DNA of 64,000 nt from Actinomadura graeca (GTDB taxonomy: Bacteria; Actinomycetota; Actinomycetes; Streptosporangiales; Streptosporangiaceae), in NCBI RefSeq assembly GCF_019175365.1, contig NZ_CP059572.1, forward strand, positions 3,348,001 to 3,412,000, read 5' to 3'. Made by a program: the position numbers and the translations under genes. Shown in pieces: positions 35,943 through 45,814 of this stretch (positions within the stretch are counted from its first letter, which is position 1; each line of letters opens with the position of its first letter). The notes beneath the pieces are model-generated. The model had not been told where the DNA came from, did no database searches, and saw only the letters and a program-made list of their open reading frames with translations.

Positions 35943-36206
35943 CTAGACGGCCTGGCGCTTCAGCTTGCGGCGTTCGCGTTCGGAGAGACCTCCCCAGATG
36001 CCGAAACGCTCATCGTGCTGCAGCGCGTACTCCAAGCACTCCGTTCGCACCTCGCATGCCCGGCACACCTTCTTGGCCTCGCGAGTGGAGCCGCCCTTCT
36101 CCGGAAAGAACGCCTCCGGGTCCGTCTGCGCGCACAGGGCGCGCTCCTGCCAGCCCAACTCTTCACCGTCTGTGCCGTGCGCCAGCGGGATGACTACCTC
36201 GCTCAC
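35943..36206 (-). CDS. whiB: WhiB-family iron-sulfur transcription factor (WhiB/WhiB2 type)
   Basis: The 87-aa protein has the four Fe-S cluster Cys (C25, C48, C51 and C57, the last three as CRACEVRTEC), the turn motif GIWGGL and the basic C-terminus SERERRKLKRQAV. Position near F420, manB and DUF3499 genes matches S. coelicolor whiB and mycobacterial whiB2/whmD, which control sporulation septation or cell division with SigA or WhiA. GTG 36206 has AGGAGG 6-7 nt upstream. A perfect palindrome lies about 90 bp upstream. Confidence 0.95.
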   Translation of the reverse strand: MSEVVIPLAHGTDGEELGWQERALCAQTDPEAFFPEKGGSTREAKKVCRACEVRTECLEYALQHDERFGIWGGLSERERRKLKRQAV

Positions 36207-36295
36207 AGCGCACCTCCTACCCGTGGAGCCCCCTGGTCAATGCCTTCCCTCGAGCTCCTTCCCCCGAGAAGGCATAGAAATCACACCCATGAAAT

Positions 36296-36307
36296 TACAC
36301 GCGTGTA
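36296..36307. promoter_or_regulatory. Perfect 12-bp palindrome upstream of whiB
   Basis: TACACGCGTGTA reads identically on both strands and sits about 90 bp before the whiB start, in an AT-richer promoter region. This suits a dimeric regulator site. The binding protein cannot be named from the sequence. Confidence 0.5.
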
Positions 36308-36406
36308 GCGCCCGCCCCGTCAAGCGGAACGAGTTTCGCGGGGGACATAGCCGGTTATGTCGGCAGTCGCGGGAGGGTCTTCGGTTGAAGATCAGTTAAT
36401 GGGGGC

Positions 36407-37333
36407 TCACTGCGGGGGGCGGTTGTCCCGATACCAGTCGCCGGACTCCTCCGAACCCCGGTCTCCCGGCTGCGGCGCGGGCCGGGTGCCCTGCGGGTCC
36501 TGGCCGCCGGAACCGCCGTAGGCGCGGGTCCACTCGCCCATCTCCTCCTGCTCGGGCTGCTGTCCCGGCTGGGCCGCGGGCTGCTGGTATCCGGCGTACT
36601 GCTGGTACTCCTGCGACTGCCCGGACCCCGGCTGGCCGTACTGCTGCTGCCCGTACTGCTGGCCGTAGCCCTGCTGCTCGTACCCCGGCTGGCCGCCCTG
36701 CTGCTCGTATCCGGGCTGCCCGCCCTGCTGAACCTCGCCGCCCTGCTGCCCGTACTGCTGGTATTGCTGGTACTGCTGCTGGCCGTAGCCCGCCGGCTGG
36801 CCGTACTGCTGCTGACCGGGCTGACCCTGCTGGTAGCCGAAGTCGGAGTATCCCTGCGGCATCTGCTGCTGACCCTGCGGGCGGGGCGGCTGCATCCCCT
36901 GGAAGACGGTGAACACGAACCATGCGGCCACACCGACCACGGCCAGCTTGCCCGCGCCGACGAGGAAGTACGCCAGCTTCGTGGCGGCCTTCACCTGGAA
37001 CTCGTCCGAGCCCGCGAGCATCCCGCCGAGCCAGCAGATGACGCCGAACAGCGCGATCCCGCCGAGCACGCCGAGGGCGCCCATCGTGATGGTGCGCGCC
37101 TGCGGGGTCGGGGTGTCGCCCCAGGTCGCCAGCAGCACCGCCAGGACGAGGAGGGCGGCGACCGCGAAGTGCGTGAACAGCCCGCCGCCGGTCTCGTTCA
37201 GGGCACGGTAGCTGAACCCTCCGTCGCCGCCGCCGAGGAGCAGGATGATGCCTGCCAGCAATTGCACGCCCGCCGCGGCGAGCAGCACCCAGGCGGCCGG
37301 TTCGCGCAGGCGCTGGACGGCTTCCTTGTTCAC
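36407..37333 (-). CDS. Four-helix membrane protein with long Gln/Tyr/Gly-rich disordered tail
   Basis: The 308-aa protein has four hydrophobic segments in residues 1-150 (for example AAWVLLAAAGVQLLAGIILLL and FAVAALLVLAVLLATW). A low-complexity tail from about 147 to 270 is built of Gln, Tyr, Gly and Pro (units such as QQYGQPAGYGQQQYQQYQQY and GGQPGYEQQ repeated). A charged end follows. The tail is prion-like in composition and might self-associate or bind wall or protein partners; that is inference. No enzymatic motif is present. GTG 37333 has GGAG 8 nt upstream. It is divergent from cofD. Confidence 0.8.
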   Translation of the reverse strand: MNKEAVQRLREPAAWVLLAAAGVQLLAGIILLLGGGDGGFSYRALNETGGGLFTHFAVAALLVLAVLLATWGDTPTPQARTITMGALGVLGGIALFGVICWLGGMLAGSDEFQVKAATKLAYFLVGAGKLAVVGVAAWFVFTVFQGMQPPRPQGQQQMPQGYSDFGYQQGQPGQQQYGQPAGYGQQQYQQYQQYGQQGGEVQQGGQPGYEQQGGQPGYEQQGYGQQYGQQQYGQPGSGQSQEYQQYAGYQQPAAQPGQQPEQEEMGEWTRAYGGSGGQDPQGTRPAPQPGDRGSEESGDWYRDNRPPQ

Positions 37334-37507
37334 GGCGACATCTCCAGACCGAGGCAATCGGATGACACGGGAAGTTTATTGCAATCCCGGCCCAAGGATC
37401 TCCCGTTGCGGGCCTCCCCTCGTCCCGGATCGTGCGAACCTGGCATCGCCCCGGCGGGCGGGCACCGCGCCCGCGGGACGGCGGGCCGCGCCGGAACGGG
37501 GCCTGGC

Positions 37508-37513
37508 TAGTCT
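37508..37513 (+). promoter_or_regulatory. -10 hexamer of a leaderless promoter for cofD
   Basis: TAGTCT with a 6-nt spacer to ATG 37520. There is no ribosome binding site between them, so translation of the F420 operon probably starts at the 5' end of the mRNA. Confidence 0.55.
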
Positions 37514-37519
37514 GGGCGC

Positions 37520-38476
37520 ATGAAGATCGTGGCGTTGGCGGGCGGCATCGGCGGGGCCCGCTTCCTGCGGGGGCTGCGCGCGGCGGCCCCCGAGGCGGAG
37601 ATCACCGTCATCGGCAACACCGGGGACGACATCTCCCTGTTCGGGCTGCGCGTCTGCCCCGACCTGGACACCGTGATGTACACGCTCGGCGGTGGCATCG
37701 ACGAGGAGCAGGGCTGGGGACGGGCCGCCGAGACGTTCGCCGTCAAGGACGAGCTCGGCGCGTACGGCGTCGGCCCGTCCTGGTTCGGTCTCGGCGACCG
37801 CGACTTCGCCACCCACATCGTGCGGACGCAGATGCTGGCGGCCGGGTACCCGCTGTCGGCGGTGACCGAGGCGCTGTGCGACCGGTGGCGTCCGGGTGTC
37901 CGGCTGATCCCGATGACCGACGACCAGGTCGAGACGCACGTGGTGGTGGAGGACGCCGGGAACGGGCGCCGGGCGATCCACTTCCAGGAGTGGTGGGTGC
38001 GGCTGCGCGCGTCCGTCCCGGCGCTGTCGATCGCGGCGGTCGGCGCCGAGGACTCCAAGCCCGCGCCGGGCGTCCTGGAGGCGGTGGACGCCGCGGACGT
38101 CGTGCTGTTCCCGCCGTCGAACCCGGTGGTGAGCGTCGGCACGATCCTCGCCGTCCCCGGCATCAGGGACGCGGTCGCGGCGAAGACGGTCGTCGGCGTC
38201 TCCCCGATCATCGGCGGCGCGCCGGTGCGCGGCATGGCCGACGCCTGCCTGGCCGCGATCGGCGTGGAGACGTCCGCGCGGGCGGTCGCCGAGCACTACG
38301 GCCTCGGCCTGCTGGACGGCTGGCTCGTCGACGACGCGGACGCGGACGTGCGGGTGGAGGGCATAGAGGTGCGCTCCCGCCCGCTGCTGATGAGCGACCC
38401 GGACGCGACGTCCGCCATCGCGCGCGCCGCGCTCGACCTGGCCTTGGAGCTGAAGCGCGCGGAGGACGTCCGGTGA
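37520..38476 (+). CDS. cofD: 2-phospho-L-lactate/phosphoenolpyruvyl transferase (CofD/FbiA)
   Basis: The 318-aa enzyme joins the activated phospho-lactate or phosphoenolpyruvyl moiety to 7,8-didemethyl-8-hydroxy-5-deazariboflavin (Fo), giving F420-0 or its dehydro form. Family features are [18 protein letters not shown] at the N-terminus, [22 protein letters not shown], and the phosphate-binding [20 protein letters not shown]. It is followed by fbiB with a 4-bp overlap (GTGA), so both are translated together. It lies between whiB and fbiC. Confidence 0.95.
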   Translation: MKIVALAGGIGGARFLRGLRAAAPEAEITVIGNTGDDISLFGLRVCPDLDTVMYTLGGGIDEEQGWGRAAETFAVKDELGAYGVGPSWFGLGDRDFATHIVRTQMLAAGYPLSAVTEALCDRWRPGVRLIPMTDDQVETHVVVEDAGNGRRAIHFQEWWVRLRASVPALSIAAVGAEDSKPAPGVLEAVDAADVVLFPPSNPVVSVGTILAVPGIRDAVAAKTVVGVSPIIGGAPVRGMADACLAAIGVETSARAVAEHYGLGLLDGWLVDDADADVRVEGIEVRSRPLLMSDPDATSAIARAALDLALELKRAEDVR

Positions 38477-39759
38477 GGCTGACGGTGTTCGGCGTCCCGG
38501 GGCTGCCGGAGGTCGCCGAGGGCGACGACATCGCGGCGCTGGTGCCCGCCGGGACGGTCGAGGACGGTGACGTCCTGGTCGTCACGTCCAAGATCGTGAG
38601 CAAGGCGGAGGGGCGGGTCCTGGTCGCCGGTGACCGGGAGAAGGCCATCGACGCCGAGACGGTCCGGGTGGTGGCGCGGCGGACGCACGCGCGCGGCGAG
38701 ACGCGGATCGTGGAGACGCGGCAGGGGCTGGTGCTGGCCGCCGCGGGCGTGGACGCGTCCAACACGCCGCCGGGCACGGTCCTGCTGCTGCCCGAGGACC
38801 CCGACGCGTCCGCCCGGCGGATCCGCGCGGGCGTGCGCGAGCGGCTCGGCCGGGACGTCGCCGTCATCGTGTCCGACACGCTCGGCCGTCCCTGGCGCAA
38901 CGGGGTCGTCGACGCCGCCATCGGCGTCGCGGGGCTGGCGCCGCTGAGCGACCTGCGCGGGCGCGACGACGCCTACGGCAACCGCCTGGACGCCACGATC
39001 ACGGCCGTCGCCGACGAGGTCGCCGCCGTCGGCGAGCTGGTCAAGGGCAAGCTCGGCGGGGTGCCGATCGCCGTGGTCCGCGGCCTGTCGGCCCTGGTCA
39101 CGCCCGAGGACGGGCCGGGAGCGCGGGCATTGGTCCGCCCGGCCGCCGAGGACATGTTCCGGTACGGCTCGTCGGAGGTGCTGCACGCGCGGCGGACGAT
39201 CCGCGAGTTCACCGCCGACCCCGTCGACCCGCGGGCGGTGCGCCGCGCGGTCGCCGCCGCGATCACCGCGCCCGCGCCGCATCACACGACGCCGTGGCGG
39301 TTCGTCCTGCTGGAGTCGCCGGAGTCCCGCACCCGGCTCCTGGACGCGATGCGCGACGCGTGGGAGTCCGACCTGCGCCGCGACGGCTTCTCCGCGGAGT
39401 CGATCGCCAAGCGGCTGCGCCGCGGCGACGTGCTGCGCCGCGCCCCCTACCTCGTCGTGCCGTGCCTGGTGGCGGACGGCTCCCACGATTATCCGGACGC
39501 CCGCCGCTCCACCGCCGAGCGCGAGATGTTCGTGGTGGCGGTCGGCGCGGCCGTGCAGAACCTGCTGGTCGCGCTGGCGGCGGAGGGCCTCGGCTCCTGC
39601 TGGGTGTCGAGCACGATGTTCTGCCGCGACGTGGTCCGCGAGGCCCTGGACGTCCCCGACGAGTGGGATCCCATGGGCGCCGTGGGCATCGGCCACCCCG
39701 CGGCCCCGCCGAGGGACCGCCCCCCGCGCTCCGCCGACGCCTTCGTCCGCGTGCGCTGA
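38473..39759 (+). CDS. fbiB: Bifunctional F420-0:gamma-glutamyl ligase/FMN-binding protein (FbiB)
   Basis: The 428-aa protein has an N-terminal CofE ligase domain (residues 1-245; [48 protein letters not shown]) that adds glutamates to F420-0. Its C-terminal nitroreductase-like FMN domain (residues about 250-428; [33 protein letters not shown]) reduces dehydro-F420-0. The fused form is the actinobacterial one and gives long poly-glutamate tails. The GTG start overlaps the cofD stop. Confidence 0.95.
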   Translation: MRLTVFGVPGLPEVAEGDDIAALVPAGTVEDGDVLVVTSKIVSKAEGRVLVAGDREKAIDAETVRVVARRTHARGETRIVETRQGLVLAAAGVDASNTPPGTVLLLPEDPDASARRIRAGVRERLGRDVAVIVSDTLGRPWRNGVVDAAIGVAGLAPLSDLRGRDDAYGNRLDATITAVADEVAAVGELVKGKLGGVPIAVVRGLSALVTPEDGPGARALVRPAAEDMFRYGSSEVLHARRTIREFTADPVDPRAVRRAVAAAITAPAPHHTTPWRFVLLESPESRTRLLDAMRDAWESDLRRDGFSAESIAKRLRRGDVLRRAPYLVVPCLVADGSHDYPDARRSTAEREMFVVAVGAAVQNLLVALAAEGLGSCWVSSTMFCRDVVREALDVPDEWDPMGAVGIGHPAAPPRDRPPRSADAFVRVR

Positions 39760-39784
39760 CCGCGGCCGCCGCGATCCCCCGACC

Positions 39785-39790
39785 TAAGAT
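39785..39790 (+). promoter_or_regulatory. -10 hexamer of a leaderless promoter for fbiC
   Basis: TAAGAT with a 6-nt spacer to ATG 39797, in the 37-bp gap after fbiB. This lets fbiC be transcribed independently of cofD-fbiB. A GGAGGG after the first ATG sits too close to the second ATG (39806) to serve it well. Confidence 0.5.
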
Positions 39791-39796
39791 CCCCCT

Positions 39797-42343
39797 ATGG
39801 AGGGCATGGCTAATTCGGTGCGCCGGGCGTTGGCCCGGGCGCGCGACGGCAAGACATTGGACCGGTCCGAAGCCACGACACTGCTGCATGCCCGCGGGGC
39901 GCAGCTCGACGATCTGCTCGCCTACGCCGCCCGGACGCGGGACGCCGGGCTGGAGGCCGCCGGGCGTCCGGGGGTCATCACCTACAGCCGGAAGGTCTTC
40001 ATCCCGCTGACCCGGCTGTGCCGCGACAGGTGCGGGTATTGCACGTTCGCGACGGTCCCGCACCGGCTGGAGTCGCCGTACCTCGGCCCGGACGAGGTGC
40101 TGGAGATCGCCCGGCAGGGCGCGGCGATGGGTTGCAAGGAGGCGCTGTTCACGCTCGGGGACCGTCCCGAGGACCGCTGGAGGCCGGCCCGCGAGTGGCT
40201 GGACGCGCATGGCTACGACGACACGCTCTCGTACGTGCGCGCGATGGCGATCCGTGTGCTGGAGGAGACGGGGCTGCTGCCGCACTTGAACCCCGGTGTG
40301 ATGACCTGGCGGGACTTCCAGCGGCTCAAGCCGGTGGCGCCGTCCATGGGGATGATGCTGGAGACGACCGCGACGCGGCTGTTCAGTGAGAGGGGCGGGC
40401 CGCATTTCGGGTCCCCCGACAAGGACCCGGCGGTGCGGCTGCGGGTGCTGGAGGACGCGGGCCGCACGAACGTGCCGTTCACCACGGGCATCCTCATCGG
40501 GATCGGGGAGACGGCCGGGGAGCGCGCGGACGCGATCTTCGAGATCCGGCGGACGATGCGGGAGTACGGGGCGGTGCAGGAGGTGATCGTCCAGAACTTC
40601 CGCGCGAAGCCCGACACCAAGATGCGCGACACCCCGGACGCGGAGCTGGAGGAGCTGGCGGCGACGATCGCGGTGGCCCGGCTGGTCCTCGGGCCGAAGG
40701 CGCGCGTCCAGGCGCCGCCGAACCTGGTGGCCGACCAGTACGCGCTGATGCTGCGGGCCGGGATCGACGACTGGGGCGGGGTGTCGCCGCTGACGCCCGA
40801 CCACGTCAACCCCGAGCGCCCGTGGCCGCAGATCGACGAGCTGGCCGCGCGGACGGCCGAGGCCGGTTTCACGCTGCGGGAACGGCTCACGATCTATCCC
40901 GAGTACGTCAGGCGCGGCGAGCCGTGGCTGGACCCGCGCCTCGCCGGCCACGTCGCCGCGCTCGCCGACCCGGAGACGGGCCTCGCGCGCGAGGACGCCG
41001 TCCTCGAAGGCCGCCCGTGGCAGGAGCCTGACGGCGGTTTCGCCGCGTCCGGGCGCACCGACCTGCACACCACGATCGACACGGCCGGCCGGACCGGCGA
41101 CCGCCGCGACGACTTCGACGAGGTCTACGGCGACTGGGACGCGCTGCGGGAGCGCATGGCGGCGCCACGCCGGTTCGACGCCGACGTGAAGGCCGCGCTG
41201 GCGAGCGCCGAGCGCGACCCGGCCGGACTCTCGGACGACGCGGCCCTCGCGCTGCTGCACGCGGACGGCCCGGAGCTGGACGCGCTGGCGGCCCTGGCCG
41301 ACGGCCTGCGCCGCGACGCGGTGGGCGACGACGTCACCTACGTCGTCACGCGCAACATCAACTTCACCAACGTCTGCTACACCGGCTGCCGCTTCTGCGC
41401 GTTCGCGCAGCGGCGCACCGACGCCGACGCCTACACCCTGTCGCTCCAGCAGGTCGGCGACCGGGTGGACGAGGCGTGGGACGCGGGCGCCACCGAGGTC
41501 TGCATGCAGGGCGGTATCCACCCGGACCTGCCCGGCACCGCCTACTTCGACCTGGCGCGTGAGGTGAAGAGCCGCGCGCCGGACATCCACCTGCACTCCT
41601 ACAGCCCGATGGAGGTGGTGAACGGCGCGTCCAGGGCGGACCTGTCGATCCGGGAGTGGCTCCAGGCCGCGCAGGAGGCCGGGGTCGACTCGCTTCCGGG
41701 CACCGCCGCCGAGATCCTCGACGACGACGTCCGCTGGGTGCTGACCAAGGGCAAGCTGCCCGCCGACCAGTGGGTCGAGGTCGTCACGACCGCGCACGGG
41801 CTCGGGCTCCCGACGACCTCGACGATGATGTACGGGCATGTGGACGCCCCGTCCCACTGGGTCGGCCACATCAAGCTGATCCGGTCGATCCAGGAGCGGA
41901 CGGGCGGGTTCAGCGAGTTCGTGCTGCTGCCGTTCGTCCACCACAACTCGCCGATCTACCTCGCGGGCCTGGCGCGGCCGGGGCCGACCGTCCGGGAGAA
42001 CATCGCGGTCCACGCGCTCGCGCGGATCCTGCTGCACGGCGCCATCGCGAACATCCAGACGTCCTGGGTGAAGATGGGCGACGAACTCTGCACGCGCGTC
42101 CTGCAAGGCGGCGTCAACGACCTCGGCGGGACGCTGATGGAGGAGACCATCAGCCGGATGGCGGGCTCGGAGAACGGCTCGTTCAAACCCATCAGCGAAC
42201 TGGAGGGGATCGCGGCGCGCGCGGGCCGTCCCGCCAGGCAGCGCACCACCCTCTACGGCGAAGTACCACCGGAACGCAGAGAAGCAGCCCGCCGCACCGA
42301 CGGCATAGGCACGTTCGGCCGTCTTCCCCTCACCCCCATCTAA
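39797..42343 (+). CDS. fbiC: FO synthase (7,8-didemethyl-8-hydroxy-5-deazariboflavin synthase), CofG-CofH fusion
   Basis: The 848-aa enzyme fuses two radical SAM domains, making the deazaflavin Fo from tyrosine and 5-amino-6-ribitylamino-uracil. The first cluster motif is C75-x3-C79-x2-C82 in [13 protein letters not shown] (CofG half). The second is C527-x3-C531-x2-C534 in [12 protein letters not shown] (CofH half). Both halves carry the expected downstream radical SAM segments ([24 protein letters not shown]). In mycobacteria fbiC is unlinked to fbiA/fbiB, whereas here it follows directly. It converges with the LysR gene, the stops overlapping by 4 bases. Confidence 0.97.
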   Translation: MEGMANSVRRALARARDGKTLDRSEATTLLHARGAQLDDLLAYAARTRDAGLEAAGRPGVITYSRKVFIPLTRLCRDRCGYCTFATVPHRLESPYLGPDEVLEIARQGAAMGCKEALFTLGDRPEDRWRPAREWLDAHGYDDTLSYVRAMAIRVLEETGLLPHLNPGVMTWRDFQRLKPVAPSMGMMLETTATRLFSERGGPHFGSPDKDPAVRLRVLEDAGRTNVPFTTGILIGIGETAGERADAIFEIRRTMREYGAVQEVIVQNFRAKPDTKMRDTPDAELEELAATIAVARLVLGPKARVQAPPNLVADQYALMLRAGIDDWGGVSPLTPDHVNPERPWPQIDELAARTAEAGFTLRERLTIYPEYVRRGEPWLDPRLAGHVAALADPETGLAREDAVLEGRPWQEPDGGFAASGRTDLHTTIDTAGRTGDRRDDFDEVYGDWDALRERMAAPRRFDADVKAALASAERDPAGLSDDAALALLHADGPELDALAALADGLRRDAVGDDVTYVVTRNINFTNVCYTGCRFCAFAQRRTDADAYTLSLQQVGDRVDEAWDAGATEVCMQGGIHPDLPGTAYFDLAREVKSRAPDIHLHSYSPMEVVNGASRADLSIREWLQAAQEAGVDSLPGTAAEILDDDVRWVLTKGKLPADQWVEVVTTAHGLGLPTTSTMMYGHVDAPSHWVGHIKLIRSIQERTGGFSEFVLLPFVHHNSPIYLAGLARPGPTVRENIAVHALARILLHGAIANIQTSWVKMGDELCTRVLQGGVNDLGGTLMEETISRMAGSENGSFKPISELEGIAARAGRPARQRTTLYGEVPPERREAARRTDGIGTFGRLPLTPI

Positions 42344-43290
42344 CGGCTCCCCCGGACAAGGGTGGGGCGTCCCGCGGCCAGCTCGTCGGCAGAGCGGCGC
42401 AGGGCCTCCAGGACGGCGCGGACGGACGGGCGGACGTCCGCGCCGACCCTGGTCCACAGGACCATCCGGCGGTCGACCCGCGCCCCCGCCACGTCCCGCA
42501 CGACGATGCCGTCCTCCAGCTCCGCCAGCGCCAGGTCCGGCAGGAGGCACGCCGCGCCGCCGCGCGCGACCATGGCCAGGATGACCAGCATGTCGTTGGA
42601 GCGGTAGCGGACGGACGGCCGGAACCCGCCGAGCTCCACACACGTCCGTTCCAGCAGGTCGGCGTGGTTGGTGCCGACGTGACCGGTCACCCAGGGCTGC
42701 CCGGCGAGTTCGGACATCCGCACGGGCTCGGCCCCCCGCGCGAGCGGGTGCGCCTCGGGCAGTGCGATCCGCATCATCTCGGTGATCAGCACCTCGGACG
42801 TCAGCTCCGGACGGCGCGGACGCGGCAGGTGCGAGTACTCGTCGGTCAGGACCACGTCGATCTCCCGCAGCACCAGCGCCTGGAGGACGCGGACGAACTC
42901 CTCGTCCAGGACGTCCACCACCAGGTCGGGGTAGGTCTCGGCGAGCCGGGGCAGTGACGGCGCGAGCACGTGCAGCAACGCCGTCTGGAAACCGACGAGC
43001 CGCACGACCCCCGCGACCCGGCCCCCGGCGGCGACCGCCGCCTCCTCGGCACGCTGCGCCCCCGCGAGCAGCCTCTCGGCATGCCCGGCGAGGACCTCGC
43101 CCGCCTCGGTCAGCCGGAGCCGCCTCCCGGCACGCTCGACCAGGCGGACCCCCACCTCCCGCTGAAGCTGGGCGAGCTGCTGCGAGACCGCCGACGGGCT
43201 GTAACCGAGCGCCTCGGCGACGGCGCCGACCGTCCCGCGCAGCTTGAGCTCGCGCAACACCCGCAACCTGCCCAGATCCAACATGGTCAC
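42340..43290 (-). CDS. LysR family transcriptional regulator
   Basis: The 316-aa protein has an N-terminal winged helix ([38 protein letters not shown], residues 3-65) and a periplasmic-binding-like effector domain. It is divergent from the small membrane protein gene with a spacer of about 230 bp. The effector is unknown. GTG 43290 is given (GGGGA 4 nt upstream); ATG 43284 is equally possible. Confidence 0.92.
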   Translation of the reverse strand: MTMLDLGRLRVLRELKLRGTVGAVAEALGYSPSAVSQQLAQLQREVGVRLVERAGRRLRLTEAGEVLAGHAERLLAGAQRAEEAAVAAGGRVAGVVRLVGFQTALLHVLAPSLPRLAETYPDLVVDVLDEEFVRVLQALVLREIDVVLTDEYSHLPRPRRPELTSEVLITEMMRIALPEAHPLARGAEPVRMSELAGQPWVTGHVGTNHADLLERTCVELGGFRPSVRYRSNDMLVILAMVARGGAACLLPDLALAELEDGIVVRDVAGARVDRRMVLWTRVGADVRPSVRAVLEALRRSADELAAGRPTLVRGSR

Positions 43291-43521
43291 ATGATCCCCG
43301 ATGACGGCTCACCGAGGCCGGGCGCGGGCGGGGGGTGGGGCGGGGGCGCCATAGTGAAGGGATTCTTACAGAATCCATCCAGAAACAGTCGCTGGACCTG
43401 AACGATGGACCGAGTCAAACTAGAGGTGCGACGGGACAGAGGCGGAGACCCCGCCCCACCCCGATCGCCCCGCGCGGGAACGTCACGGCCCTCCGGCCCC
43501 CTGCGATCCCAAGGACGAACC

Positions 43522-43734
43522 ATGTTGGTCATGCTCGCGCTCATCATCGCCCTCGCCGTCCTCGGCCCCCTCTTCGGCTCCGACAGCCGCGACGGGCTGG
43601 ACTGGGCCCCGAACCACTTCTGGCTGCGCCGCCGGTCCCGGACGGGAAAGGTCAGAACGAGCGATAGTCCCGCACCGGCATGCGCGGGCCGCGCCTCGGC
43701 GGACGCCTGCCGGACGATCCCAGCAGCAGGGTGA
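43522..43734 (+). CDS. Small membrane protein
   Basis: This 70-aa product has one N-terminal membrane helix (MLVMLALIIALAVLGPLFGSD) and then SRDGLDWAPNHFWLRRR, a pattern I associate with small actinobacterial hypothetical proteins. The last part is low-complexity. AAGGA lies 7 nt before ATG 43522. Its 3' end overlaps the opposing DNA glycosylase gene by 83 bp, so the tail may not be conserved. Divergent LysR control is possible. Confidence 0.55.
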   Translation: MLVMLALIIALAVLGPLFGSDSRDGLDWAPNHFWLRRRSRTGKVRTSDSPAPACAGRASADACRTIPAAG

Positions 43735-44611
43735 CGCGGTGGCGGTGCCCCGCGTACGGCTCCAGCAGTTCGAGCATCCCGGCGTCGTCGACCTTCCGCC
43801 CGAGCAGCGCCCAGCCCACGATCCCGGGCAGGTGGTAGTCGCCCACGGAGACGGCGTCGGGATCCCCGGCCGCGCGCTGGCGGACCTCGGCGGCCGTCCA
43901 GACCCCGACGCCCGGCAGGGACCGCAGCCGCGGCTCCGCCGGGTCCTCCTCCAGCCGTCCCGCGACGCGTGCCGCGCCGATGATCGTCCGGGCTCGGACG
44001 GCCTCCAGGCCCGACCGGTGCCACGCCCACGACGGGATCCGGATCCACACCGCGGGCGGCGGCGGGACCCGCATCCGCAGGCCGGCGGGGGCGCCCGGGG
44101 CGGGCTCGCCGAACCGGCGCAGCAGGTATCCCCAGGCGCGCCACGCCTCCTCGGCGAGGACCTTCTGCTCCATCACCGCGGGCACGAGCGCCTCGAAGAC
44201 GCGGCCCGTCCGCCCGATCCGCAGTCCCGGGCGCCGCTTCAGCTGTTCCCGGACGATGTCGTGCCGCGCCTCGAACGCCTCGGGCGCGTCGTCCTGCCCG
44301 AGCAGGGCGGGAATCCCCTCCAGGAGCCATGCGGCCCCCGGGCCCCACGCGGTGCAGTCGATGATTTCACCGACCCTCTGTAGCCGAACGGTTCCGGCGC
44401 CGTCCGGAGTATGGGATGTTCTCCAAATCGCACCGTCGCGGTCGATCCGGAACGCGGGATCATGAGGGCCCCGCCGATGCGGCGCCAGGACGGAGTGCAG
44501 ATCGACCGGCCACGGCGGGCGCCATTCGCGCCGACTCCCGGAGCCGTGTCCGGGGAGCCGCCCAGCGGTCGGCTCCCCGGGCACCCGGGCGGAGACCGTG
44601 TCCTCAAGCAT
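43652..44611 (-). CDS. HhH-GPD DNA glycosylase (3-methyladenine glycosylase 2 type)
   Basis: The 319-aa protein carries a helix-hairpin-helix/GPD region: RLRSLPGVGVWTAAEVRQRA is the hairpin, and the catalytic Asp follows in AVSVGDYHLPGIVGW. There is no Fe-S cluster Cys cluster, pointing to the AlkA-like alkylation-repair branch rather than EndoIII. The N-terminal 90 residues fit the AlkA beta-domain position only loosely. ATG 44611 overlaps the upstream stop by 8 bases, so it is translated after the nucleotidyltransferase gene. Confidence 0.85.
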   Translation of the reverse strand: MLEDTVSARVPGEPTAGRLPGHGSGSRREWRPPWPVDLHSVLAPHRRGPHDPAFRIDRDGAIWRTSHTPDGAGTVRLQRVGEIIDCTAWGPGAAWLLEGIPALLGQDDAPEAFEARHDIVREQLKRRPGLRIGRTGRVFEALVPAVMEQKVLAEEAWRAWGYLLRRFGEPAPGAPAGLRMRVPPPPAVWIRIPSWAWHRSGLEAVRARTIIGAARVAGRLEEDPAEPRLRSLPGVGVWTAAEVRQRAAGDPDAVSVGDYHLPGIVGWALLGRKVDDAGMLELLEPYAGHRHRVTLLLGSSGRRPPRRGPRMPVRDYRSF

Positions 44612-45671
44612 CGGTGGAGAACCGCACGGCCGTCGGCGGAAGCTCGATGCCGGGCCAGACGCGCAGGCCGCCGCACAGCTCGTTGCCCGGCCCGACCACG
44701 GCGCCGTCGCCGAGGATGACCTCGTCCAGGACGGCGCCGGGCCCGACCCGCGCGCCCCGGCTCAGCACGGACCCGCGCACCGTGGCGCCCTCGGCGACGA
44801 ACGCGTCGTCCAGGAGCACGCTGCCCAGGACGGTCGCCCCCGCCTCGACGACCGCGCCGCGCCCGACGGTGGTGCCGCCGCGCACGACCGCCCCCGGCGA
44901 CACGCTCGCCCCGGCGAGGGTGAGCCGCTCGCCGGGGTCGCCGGGCATCGCGGACGAGGCGAGCCTGCCGAGCACCAGGTCACAGGACCCGCGGACGAAC
45001 GCCTCGGGCGTCCCCACGTCCAGCCAGTACGCCGGCTCGACGTGGCCCATCACGACCGCGCCGGACGCGATCAGCGCCGGGAACGTCTCCCGCTCCACCG
45101 AGACGACCTCGTCCTCGGCGATCGTGTCGATCGCCGAGCGGCGGAAGACGTAGCAGCCCGCGTTGATCTGGTTCGTCACCGGATGTGAGGTCTTCTCCAG
45201 GAACGCGGTGACCCGCCCGCCGTCGTCGGTGGGGACGCACCCGAACCGCGACGGGTCCTCAACCTCGGTGAGGTGCAGCGTCACGGCGGCGCCCGCCTGC
45301 TCGTGCAGCTTGACCTGCGCGGGGACGTCGTGCCCGGACAGGATGTCGCCGTTGAGGATCAGCACCGGGTCGTCGGGGCCGCAGGTCAGCGCACGCGCCG
45401 CGTTGCGGATCGCGCCACCGGTGCCCAGCGGCTGACGCTCATCGACATAGGCCAGGTCCACGCCGTGGGCGTGCGCCCCGAAGGCGGCTTCGAACATCTC
45501 CGCGCGGTAGGACGTCGCGAACACGATCCGCTCGACCCCCGCCGCGTGCGCGCGCGCAAGCTGGTGCGCGAGGAAGGCGACACCCGCCGTGGGCAGCAGC
45601 GGCTTGGGGGTGGAGATCGTCAGCGGGCGCAGGCGGGTTCCCCGCCCTCCCACCAGCAGGATCGCTTCCAC
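44604..45671 (-). CDS. NDP-sugar pyrophosphorylase (mannose-1-phosphate guanylyltransferase-like)
   Basis: The 355-aa protein has a nucleotidyltransferase domain with signature LLVGGRGTRLRPLTISTPKP, YVDERQPLGTGGAIRNA and VLILNGDILSG. A C-terminal left-handed beta-helix of hexapeptide repeats (GASVSPGAVVRGGTTVGRGA onwards) follows. By position it corresponds to mycobacterial manB/manC, which makes GDP-mannose; glucose-1-P is an alternative substrate. GTG 45671 has AAAGGA 6 nt upstream and is preferred to the ATG seven codons earlier. A -10 candidate TAGGCT lies at 45724-45719. Confidence 0.88.
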   Translation of the reverse strand: MEAILLVGGRGTRLRPLTISTPKPLLPTAGVAFLAHQLARAHAAGVERIVFATSYRAEMFEAAFGAHAHGVDLAYVDERQPLGTGGAIRNAARALTCGPDDPVLILNGDILSGHDVPAQVKLHEQAGAAVTLHLTEVEDPSRFGCVPTDDGGRVTAFLEKTSHPVTNQINAGCYVFRRSAIDTIAEDEVVSVERETFPALIASGAVVMGHVEPAYWLDVGTPEAFVRGSCDLVLGRLASSAMPGDPGERLTLAGASVSPGAVVRGGTTVGRGAVVEAGATVLGSVLLDDAFVAEGATVRGSVLSRGARVGPGAVLDEVILGDGAVVGPGNELCGGLRVWPGIELPPTAVRFSTDA

Positions 45672-45814
45672 GGGCTTCCTTTCGCGCGCCATGAGTCACC
45701 GGGCCGTCGATCCAGCAAAGCCTAAGGGCCCAGCAGACCGCCCCCGGCCCGATGAGGCAAAGCCCGAAAGCCCAGCCGACGACCTGAACCTCAGCCGTCA
45801 CACGAGCGCTCGCT

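Noticed and set aside
39263..43378. A 1371-codon minus-strand frame opposite fbiB and fbiC
   Set aside because: It lies antisense to well-supported F420 genes and has only low-complexity Arg/Gly/Val/Leu composition without domains.
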